DNA of 64,000 bases, from contig JANUWI010000012.1 in the NCBI GenBank assembly GCA_025504975.1, positions 806,001-870,000 on the forward strand, read 5' to 3'. The stretch is from Plenodomus lindquistii. Taxonomy: Eukaryota; Ascomycota; Dothideomycetes; Pleosporales; Leptosphaeriaceae. Both the position numbers and the translations under genes were made by a program. This document shows, piece after piece, positions 56,047 through 64,000 of the stretch (the stretch's first letter is position 1; each line of letters opens with the position of its first letter). The notes beneath the pieces are model-generated. The model searched no databases. It was given only the letters and a program-made list of their open reading frames with translations, and was not told where the DNA came from.

Positions 56047-57348
56047 GGTCTGCGGTGCCTCGTGGCGGCACCCAAAACGACCGTTGTAGGTGGCACAGAA
56101 GGAGGTGGCAAATTCGTATCAGCGGGATGAGGGAGAGCGGAGGTGCAGATAAGGCTTGAGGAGGAACACCGTGTATGTATTTTATGCTAGGATACTGACG
56201 CTGGCTGCTACTGAACAATGAACCTGGAGCTCATGGCGCCTGGGCCGAGCCATCTTATACGTCTCAGCCGTTTTCGCTCCAACTGAGTCATCTGGTGCGG
56301 CAACAAGGTGATTGTGGCTGCACGGCGACGGTGCATGATGCGATGAAGATGCGCTTGGCATGGTTGGAGGGTGCGGGGTGGGGCCAGATGTACGCCCTTT
56401 CTTGCTGTACTAGGCCTAGAACAGGCATGCATCTGCATTCAGGTTTGGCAGGTTTCCATTGCAAACACCAGGCTCCGTCGCTGAGGCGCTCGTGTGCCGC
56501 GTCGTCCCACGCGACTGCAAGAGCTTTCTGCACTGTCGCACTGGCGTACAGCTCCGATGGCTTGGTCTTGATGCTTTACGGTGTAATTTGGCGTTGGGCG
56601 TGAGGCTCATATGACATTTTGCCGTCAGGAATTGATAGATGCTACTAGTGCACAGCCAATTAGGGCCAACCGTCTCGCATTTTGCATAGCAGGTGGATAC
56701 GTGCTGTCATTGGATCCTTTGCAGAGTTTTAATCCACCCAGCGCTTTCACTTTCAATGGTAGGCTCCGTGCATTCGAGCTTCAACAACCACAGCTTCGGC
56801 GGCATCCGATGCTGCACAGACTGCAGAATCTGCTGGCCGTCAGGTCAGGTTGCGACGGTCCTGCGAGAGTGCACGCTCGCCATGCGAAGACTCATCGTCA
56901 AACTCTATGGCGTGCGAACGCGTCGCAGACGTACATGTAGCCAAGTAGACATCGAAGGGCGCAAGCTTAGGGCGCATTGCTGGCCAGCCTTGCTTGCCAA
57001 TTGGCCACTCAAAAGTTGCAGCAAGTCGACAAAGAGGGAAAGAAGTAACGAGCGGCCCCGCGCACCCTCTACCTAATAAGGTAGGGCAGTCTAGGGCTGA
57101 GGTCGCTACGTATTTGAGGGAACTAGGCCTTATATACGATCAGACCCAATCTAGGCTTGGTCAATGTTGTAGATTGTACACTTCTCGTCCTAAAGCTTCC
57201 AGATTATCGTGCTTGATGTACTTGTCACAAAACGAGGACACATTAGGGTGAGTGGAAAGCTAAAGGAGTGACGTAGATTTTCTACATAGCTGAAATGTTT
57301 CCCGGATACATGGAGAGAGTCCAGAATTGTAGCATCAGCTCATCTCCC
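56047..57348. other. 1.3-kb intergenic region
   Basis: Promoter side of the arrestin gene and 3' side of the Cys-rich gene. The part near 57060-57190 is CTAG/TA-rich and unlike its surroundings, but no transposon protein or terminal repeat can be identified. Confidence 0.5.
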
Positions 57349-57686
57349 TCAACGATGACAGTATCCCGTCTGATAACATAGCGAGTCCGCACGCTCATAA
57401 CAACCTTTTTCGCAGAATCCGTTCGCGGTCAGGGACCCATCAGGATGTGCCGTGAACAAGGTATTCCATTCCTTTCCCCCGCACGTGTCCGTTCGGCCGC
57501 ACAGTGCCCATGCGAGATCGCTTTGCTTATATCCGTCGACTTTAACTTTGGTTAGCTTGTGGTGGATTGGGGCCATTGGGAGTGTGAGTTACCAGTCATC
57601 CTCCAGCCACACTTTTCATTGTCGCCGGGGCATGCAATGGTGATGGTCGTCAAGGCCAAGATGGTGGCAATGGTAAAGGTCTTCAT
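57349..57686 (-). CDS. Small secreted eight-cysteine protein, candidate effector
   Basis: Two exons on the minus strand, 57686-57593 and 57545-57349, with a 47-bp intron (GTAACT donor, GCTAACC branch, CAAAG acceptor), give 96 residues. The first exon encodes a signal peptide (MKTFTIATILALTTITIA) followed by CPGDNEKCGWRMT. The second encodes VKVDGYKQSDLAWALCG, DTCGGKEW, GFCEKGCYERADSLCYQTG and YCHR. The mature protein of about 78 residues has eight cysteines, four of them in the last 22 residues, enough for four disulphides. Size, secretion and cysteine content fit fungal effector-like or antimicrobial-type proteins. No named family is recognised, and function is not claimed. A TATA box lies about 103 bp upstream. 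Confidence 0.78.
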
Positions 57687-58961
57687 GGTTTATGAGGTGC
57701 GAAGGACTGCGGTTGTTTCGATGTTGGTAGCTGGCGACTCAAGAAGGTTTTTGATGTCTGATGAGGATATAGAGGAAAGGAAGGCGTCTTTATACATCAC
57801 TTTCTCATATATCCCTTCTTCAGCTGAGTCGTTCATTCCTATACAGCGCTTGGATTTGTATCAGGCCATCAGCCATGCTCAGGGAAATCGTCTCAGTGGC
57901 GTCTCCTTTCGACAGCTGAACAACACGATTCGTAATCCCTTTGCAGCTCTCCTTGCCGGGTGTTACTTAGCAGCTTTAGTTGGGGAGGTGAGTCTGGTAC
58001 CTTCGTTGGAAGCGCCACCGTCGGCGCGGTGTGCTTAAGGGCATTCTCTTTCACCAATATCGAAGCCTTTCTCCCACATCAGACCGAGAGCCTCGCTACG
58101 CACTATATTTCAGGGCTTGTTGGCTAATTCGTATTACACGAAAGAGGACTCTTCTGGCACGCAGATCATGTGGAAGAGCGGCAAAAGTTCCACAGACAGG
58201 ATTCTGTGGCTATGGGCCGAAAGACGGCCGCAATACAAAAGCGGTGTGAGCCCAAGAGTTCTTGCCCCACGGAGTGGCTAGATAGTTGGACTCATTCGTC
58301 ACATCGCTGCTGACTGAGCTGGTGCCTGCCATCGTCTCTCGGGCCCCTTGAGGATGACCTCGTACGCCGTACATTGAAACATTGCAGCAAACGGTCAACA
58401 GCGCTCAGGCAATTCGTGGAATCGCGCGACAAACCTGCTTTACGCAAAATCGCTCATCTTTTTGTTCGCTGTTCCCGGTAGATAGCCTTGTAAAGACTGA
58501 GTTAGTCCATAGCTATCATGCGTGCTACGGGTCTTAAGGCGCGTTTCGTTAAGAGCACCAAGACAGTGTGCGGTATCAGGAGGAGAATGGAGACACTTGT
58601 CAAGTCTTTAGTGGCGTGTACATCAGGAAGAGAGGACCACAAAGGTCACGATTCCAACCATGGCGGGGTGGAGGCTGCCGGCACATCGACCTCAGCTCAT
58701 GCACACGGGCTACAATGCAAGGTAAGCACGCTCTGCCAATCACTGCGCACCACCATGCCACGCTCCAGCTTCTTAGTCAAACCTCGCCTGCATGTGTCAG
58801 TTCACAGGGCAGTTGAGATACATGACTGCAGCTATGATGGCGTGAGCCGATAATCGGCTTCAAGGATATTCGGCATTGGCATTCGATTCCGACGCTCACG
58901 CTGATCGGAATGGCCAGGGTCGGAATGCCAGAAGATCTGTAGCTCGAATTGTTCTAGATGC
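57687..58961. other. 1.3-kb intergenic region
   Basis: Contains the promoter of the Cys-rich gene and the 3' end of the DUF6536 gene. ORFs at 58518-58853 overlap in several frames without support. Confidence 0.5.
57789..57794 (-). promoter_or_regulatory. TATA box of the Cys-rich protein gene
   Basis: TATAAA on the minus strand (context TGTATAAAGA), about 103 bp upstream of the start codon at 57686, a normal distance for a strongly expressed small secreted-protein gene. Confidence 0.5.
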
Positions 58962-61923
58962 TCAGGACTGCGCTGAACGCGATCTACCTTTAGACTCAAG
59001 TATACGGAGATCCCGAACATCGCCAGCGTACAGTGCATTGGGCACAATCTTCTTCACATCTTCTGCAGCAATCCCCGCATGACGAAATACGCCTTGATCA
59101 CCAATATCACCCCATTGCACGCCCTCCGCAGGAAAGTTATCCAAAAGCGAGGTCGCGGCACATAGCACTCTGATGCTGCCATACATCTGTGGAATGAACC
59201 CTTCCCGCTTGTGTGTGAAGGCCCACCAACATACTGAAGTCATCAGCAATATAAGAAACGTTGCTGACCAAAGAGGATACGCAGCGTAGGTGATCTGTAA
59301 GTGTGTGTAAGCTTGAAATCTTACGTAATTGTCGTTGACCTACAATGTATTGGGAGTGTTCCACGTGTCGCCCCTCCCTCATCTCCAGCCAGATAGCTTC
59401 CTGTGTCTGAAGAGCTTCTCCTAGCATCCAATGCGTCAGGACTGAGTACGCCATGACTGGATAGAGTATCCTCTTGGGTAGTTGGAGTAAGTAATCCTGC
59501 GAGAATCCATCGCCTTCTACCAGCGTGCTTCGGATACGTTTGCGGCCGTGCTCTAGCCTTCCCCAGTCCTGTTCCTCGTATGTTTCAGCGATGAGTGGAG
59601 TTTGCACTTTGGATATACTTACTTGGCTGATGAGCGTAATGTTATATATCAACATTAAGTAAAGCAACGAAAATATGAATTGCGCCCCATTCGAACTTAA
59701 AGACTCCATCAGCGTCTCTTGTTGGCGAGTGACGCTTCTAAAAGGTCTCACTTACATGCTAAACGAGAGGAACTCGTTACCCAAATTGTCCGGTGACATG
59801 TTCGCAAGCGGTCGAGAGTGGTTGAGGCCTCCGAAGCCTCCCGAGATTTGGGCAAATCTTTCGGAAGCGGGCGCACTACAATAAGATGCCATTACAATGT
59901 CTGGAAGAAACTCAACTCCGTAGTTGCACGCAGAGTCCGTATTTTTCTTCACTATAACCAGTCTCGGATCGTCAATGTCGGCTTCCCTAGTTTTAGATTG
60001 AGTAACATACTGTATTGCAACTGCTATTGATGCGCCGACAAGCGCCAGACTAGAGGTTATAAGGAGGCACATCTGCGTCAATGCTGTGTTGCCCAGGTTG
60101 GTGATCAGGCTCCTCTTGAACTTGGTAGCGATTGTGGGTTGCGTTGCATGCGTAAGCCTTTCTGTAGAGTTCCATTTCTTACATTTCTGACAATGGCCAA
60201 GCTCATCTAAGTACGGTCAGTATGGGCATGGGTATAGAACGCGTGCATTCTCACCGCCTGTTGCCGATGCCTCTGAGCTATCGCAATGTTTATGGCATGT
60301 GTGATAGTTTTGTCTTCTGTAATTATCACCAGCGTTTACCATACATTCGCTATTCATTAGCCAAAGCCTGAATTTATGGTGTGATCAATACTTACCCTGA
60401 GACCTTGGCACTGTCATCCAACGCTGAAGCCACTATAACATCGCCGAAAGTGAGACACTGTGTCTTTTGTTTTCCACGAGCGAGCATATTGACGGCGCAC
60501 ATGTAAACGGCCTTCATGATAAGACATGTCATCAAGGTGAAAGCCGCGCTCATGCGGACATTAAGGCGGCACTTCGCAGGCTTTGGATCCTGTGGCCACC
60601 TGGATTAGCCGAATCATCATTGACACAGAGGAAACGAGGAGCCATACTAGAAGTGTACAGTATATATGGTCGCCCATAAAACATTGCTCCTTCACATATT
60701 GAGGTCTTTCGGGGATCATTGTCACACGAAGCTCAGACTCGAGTGAGTCGACGTTGGTAGTCTGCTTTGCCCAATCCGAACAGTTGTTCTGAGAATAGTA
60801 GATTCTCAGCTTTCCCCAGGTCCTCCAAGGCTCGCTCCGGGCAGTGTTGTCTATCTCTGTACTGAACTGTGCAGTGGATTTGGGCAGATGCGGCATGCCA
60901 CTCCGGAACGCCGACCAGCATGTGAATGATGACATACTATCAAGTCGCACCTCGTCAACGTCCATCAGGTTGGGGTCGAAGTCCCATGCGGAATGCCATA
61001 CCGCACGTTCCGTGAACTCAACAATTGACGGAAGCTCTTGTATGTAAGATGGACCTATCAATGAGTTGGCTAGAAAGTGAACCGGCATTGACGTCAATAT
61101 GAGAAATAACCATATGGTCCATGCAAACTTCCTGCCAGCTTGCTTGTGGTTTATATTGAATGGTGAGTTGGTTCCGACCCGGCTGTCTCCGTGTTTTGAC
61201 AGCACATGTCGCAAATCACTAATCTTCAATGACGTGACCAGCTGCTGATAGGTGTTGCTCATTCCGAGGACCATCGTGGCACAAACATTGATTACAAGAA
61301 GAATTACCGTATTGGTTGTGGTCACCGATTGACAGGATCTTGTATCACCGCCTACCGAGGTCGAGTTGGCATTGGCACGATTTCGATAACGTCCCGAATA
61401 CGCTGCGACTAGTATCACCAGGGCGAGTGCGAAAACTGTCATCGTAAGGGCCATAACTCGAAGCGATCTATCAACAAGTAGTTGGTCTTTCCAAATCCCA
61501 CGGCCTATACGTGTGGTTTGAGCGACATGTGGTGAACATTTTGAAGCCACGTCTGTTTCGCATTGTGCCAATGGCTCTTGATGAACGTCGTTGTCAGAGG
61601 TTCTTGCTTCTTCGACATTGCGACAGGAGATAGGTGCACCCTGAAGTGATCCAAGGGTTCTGATAGCCGCAGTACCTAGTGTCTTCCGCTGACTGTAGAC
61701 ACTCGAATCTGATGACCGACCTTCCAACCCCGGAATTAATGTCACGCCAGAATCATATCGTCGAAGGATGGCGGGGATATCAACGGAGGCATCATTCGTA
61801 CTGAAGAATGGCATCAGTTTAATCAGCTATCACAAGTCAGGATCTGGGCGTGTCATGAACTTACTCGTTCGCGTCTGACCCCCGAAAACGCGCAAGTTGA
61901 TGGGAGTGGTGACCTGTTGACAT
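58962..61923 (-). CDS. DUF6536 multi-pass membrane protein, unknown function
   Basis: Eight exons on the minus strand: 61923-61865, 61800-60648, 60589-60396, 60349-60255, 60206-59756, 59695-59623, 59574-59344 and 59294-58962; GT-AG introns of 46-64 bp; 862 residues. Exon 1 encodes MSTGHHSHQLARFRGSDAN. The DUF6536-like N-terminal domain (about residues 120-250) has a membrane helix, then INVCATMVLGMSNTYQQL, ISDLRHVLSKHG and PVHFLANSL. Later segments are LNVRMSAAFTLMTCLI, CLTFGDVIVASA, a Cys/His cluster CHKHC and CQKCKKW, FLSFSISNGAQFIFSLLY, YPVMAYSVLTHWML and ITYAAYPLWSATFLI. Every junction restores one of these blocks, so the apparent separate reading frames are one gene. The Cys/His cluster may bind metal (inference). 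Function is unknown. Confidence 0.86.
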
Positions 61924-62868
61924 CTTGATACAGAACCGCAGCAACGCATGAGCTGATTGATAAGCTGACCGAATCACCTCTGCTGTCGCGGAAGACGTGT
62001 GGATTCCATGTCGAGCAGCTAAGTGTAGTTCATCTCGGGATTGTAAGGCAGATTGGCATCTGGATGATAACTTGAGGGCAGATCCGGGGAGTTAGAATTG
62101 TTCGATGGGGTCGTGCTCTTCTATTCAAGGCAGCTGCATACCGATGCCTGTGGAGCTTTATATCCTCTAGAAACCATAGGCGTAGCTGGTGCGAGCAAGA
62201 AAGTTTTCATGTAATCTGAGCTGGATCCTGGTGTGCTGCAGCTTGACACGCTCTTGAGTGGCTATTGATCATACTGACCTCTCACGTTGGGCTAAGCACA
62301 CGGCTCATCGAGCCTCGGCGCATCGAATTAGCAAGGGATTGTTGGACGCCTAATGCGTGCAGCAATCACATTGCTCGTGAGCGTGGCTGTGTGCATGCAT
62401 GTCGAAGTCGATAACGGGCAGCATAGCCAAAGGCGACTAGCGCGGGACGCATCGTTCCCTCATATCTAGATCCACCAATACCGATATTTTGCGCAAGTCT
62501 TGTTCTCTTGAACTCACTGTCAACGGTTACGTCAGAATCACTTGTGCTATGCCTTGGTTTTCTGCAACACACGACGATCGACAACTCAGCAGGCGGTGTG
62601 CTGAGAGATGTTCCTTCACATCAGCACCTTTCACACTAATGTGGAGGATGTGCGAGGGTTCAAGAACCAGTCGCGCAATATGAACATCACGAGGGTCAGA
62701 GTTGAGAGTTGGAGTTGGCTATTCGAACACTCTACCTCGTTTGTATGCTACCCGCTACCCTACATTGACAGTCGACTACAAGTCCGACTGTAGAATGATC
62801 GCACGCAGCAGATCCAACGTTGAAACAGATTTTGAAGTATCTTCACCCGAAATGGTATCACACTGGAA
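61924..62868. other. Intergenic, promoter of DUF6536 gene
   Basis: 945 bp; short ORFs only, nothing recognised. Confidence 0.55.
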
Positions 62869-64000
62869 TCAGTTCCCAGGAACAAAGAAACGAGCCGCGA
62901 AGACGACATAATCCTCTTTGAAAACACCTTGCCGCTCACTCTTTACTTGTCGAAGTGGACCAGGACTAGCTCTTGCAGTCTCCGAATCCGCAAAAGTTAT
63001 GACGCAATTGTCGCTCAGCGGAGAGTCAGTGGCTCCAACGATGCGTTTGTGACTGTGCCACTTTTCAGTAATTGATTTGGTTCGCGCTTTTCGCTTTCTC
63101 TTTTTAGACATCGAAGTCGCCGATGTGGCCGTTTTGGCCGTTGTTTTAGAAACCATCTGCTGCGGCGCAGTAGAAAACGACTTTTCCAAAGGAGAGGGCA
63201 TACTGGACGATAAAAATGCATTGGGATCGGCAATGCTATCACGGGGCCCATCAGTTTGAGGGATAATTGGTCCACATCGATCAGAACGCTGGGGCAACGC
63301 GATGCCAGGAACGAGCTCGGGCGTTGTTGGTGCGCTGGAGAGCGGAGACGAGGAAATTGTTCCCGCTAGCAACGAGCTTTGGCTGGAGGCAACTTTTGCA
63401 TGAGAAGCCATCGCGAGCCCGCGGTCATCTTGCTTCGTAGGGGAGATTGATTGACGTTGTTTTGAAGGTCTTCGCAGCATCTCTTCCGGGTTGTCGAACC
63501 AGAAAGTGGCTGCCTTGGGGTCTTGTATACCAAGAATGCCACTTGCATGGTACTTCTCGGGTCCACTTGGCACAATTCTTGCAGAGCTTTGGACCTCAGA
63601 TGTCCCAACGGCTTGATCTAGCTGCTCGACGTTTCCTGGTAGAACTAGTCCGCTTTTCGAGAGATAAGCAGCTCGTGATTGATCATCACCCTTCTTGTTT
63701 GCTCCGCTGAGTGTGTCGCGCGAATGACGGCCTTTGGGGATCCGGCAGGACACGCGTCGTGGAGTCGGCCAGCGATGATCGATTATCGGACCATTTTGAC
63801 CATACACAACCAATCGATGAATCAAAATGCTCTGATGAGACCTGTTTGATGTGTTTTGTATCTTGCTAATACAAGTGATGGCCTTAGGCTTCTGAGGCAC
63901 TGTATAATGCCCCACAGGGGGCATTCCCCTGGAATCGTTCAAGGAACTGGATGGTACGAAAAGCGACCTATCGGGCAAATCGGGCGCATATACTCGATTT
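62869..64000 (-). CDS. Partial gene: disordered basic protein, 5' end outside the window
   Basis: The minus-strand frame stays open from the window edge (NRVYAPDLPDRSLF...) to the stop at 62869, giving at least 377 codons; the start lies beyond 64000. An internal TTG near 63978 is not a start. The sequence is rich in Ser, Pro, Lys and Arg and mostly disordered, with low-complexity SSSPLSSAPTTPEL and a strong nuclear-localisation-like cluster MSKKRKRKARTK. A short, more ordered segment near the end (DNCVITFADSE, KEDYVVFAARFFV) is the only likely folded part. I do not recognise a family. A nuclear protein is the best guess. An unseen intron cannot be excluded. Confidence 0.6.
   Translation of the reverse strand, partial: NRVYAPDLPDRSLFVPSSSLNDSRGMPPVGHYTVPQKPKAITCISKIQNTSNRSHQSILIHRLVVYGQNGPIIDHRWPTPRRVSCRIPKGRHSRDTLSGANKKGDDQSRAAYLSKSGLVLPGNVEQLDQAVGTSEVQSSARIVPSGPEKYHASGILGIQDPKAATFWFDNPEEMLRRPSKQRQSISPTKQDDRGLAMASHAKVASSQSSLLAGTISSSPLSSAPTTPELVPGIALPQRSDRCGPIIPQTDGPRDSIADPNAFLSSSMPSPLEKSFSTAPQQMVSKTTAKTATSATSMSKKRKRKARTKSITEKWHSHKRIVGATDSPLSDNCVITFADSETARASPGPLRQVKSERQGVFKEDYVVFAARFFVPGN

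Noticed and set aside
57060..57190. CTAG/TA-rich segment suggesting a decayed transposon
   Set aside because: No terminal repeats, target-site duplication or transposase/reverse-transcriptase motif found.
58518..58853. Two overlapping plus-strand ORFs, one with a GDTCQVF stretch resembling a LysM motif
   Set aside because: The match is only a few residues, there is no signal peptide, and the two frames compete; looks accidental.

Overview
The window is nuclear DNA of a filamentous ascomycete (Pezizomycotina). Genes carry short GT-AG introns of about 46-130 bp, lie on both strands without operons, and include lineage markers such as a NoxA NADPH oxidase, a Pth11-type rhodopsin-fold receptor, a GH10-CBM1 xylanase, a CRH-type GH16 enzyme and a DUF6536 membrane protein. 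Dothideomycetes (Pleosporales-like) is my best guess from gene content, but this is inference. I resolved 21 complete protein genes, mostly with explicit splice junctions, plus one gene running off the right edge and one pseudogene. No rRNA, tRNA, CRISPR array or intact transposon was seen.

Layout. 0.2-7.4 kb: aldehyde dehydrogenase (+), six-exon Pth11-like receptor (-), secreted type-B carboxylesterase (-). 7.4-12 kb: a GC-rich leader region with a CA microsatellite, then a conserved fungal protein of unknown function (+). 12.4-17 kb: peroxisomal ABCD half-transporter (+) and NPR2 of the SEACIT/GATOR1 complex (+). 17.6-27.5 kb: L-arabinitol 4-dehydrogenase (+), NoxA (-), a small four-helix membrane protein (+) and xylitol dehydrogenase (-). 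28-37.7 kb is a compact housekeeping block: Rrg1-type methyltransferase (-), VPS28 (-) head to head with NOC2 (+), epoxide hydrolase (-) and trifunctional HIS4 (+). 38.4-45 kb: GH10 xylanase with CBM1 (+), sulfate permease (+) and a broken C-terminal fragment of a sterol 24-C-methyltransferase (ERG6). 45.3-57.7 kb: a Tyr/Pro-repeat secreted protein (-), a membrane-anchored CRH-type transglycosylase (-), a coiled-coil protein of unknown function (-), an arrestin-related adaptor with a PPxY motif (-) and a small eight-cysteine secreted protein (-). 59-64 kb: an eight-exon DUF6536 membrane protein (-) and a partial disordered basic protein (-).

How they fit together. Two consecutive-pathway enzymes of fungal pentose catabolism (L-arabinitol and xylitol dehydrogenases) lie 8.5 kb apart, and a xylanase lies 11 kb further on, so plant-pentose use is a recurring theme although the genes do not form a tight cluster. 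Several products act at the cell surface or outside the cell: the carboxylesterase, xylanase, CRH enzyme, repeat protein, Cys-rich protein, receptor and NoxA. This fits a plant-associated or saprotrophic lifestyle. The least explained items are the Cys-rich secreted protein, the Tyr/Pro-repeat protein, the DUF6536 protein and the two conserved proteins of unknown function.
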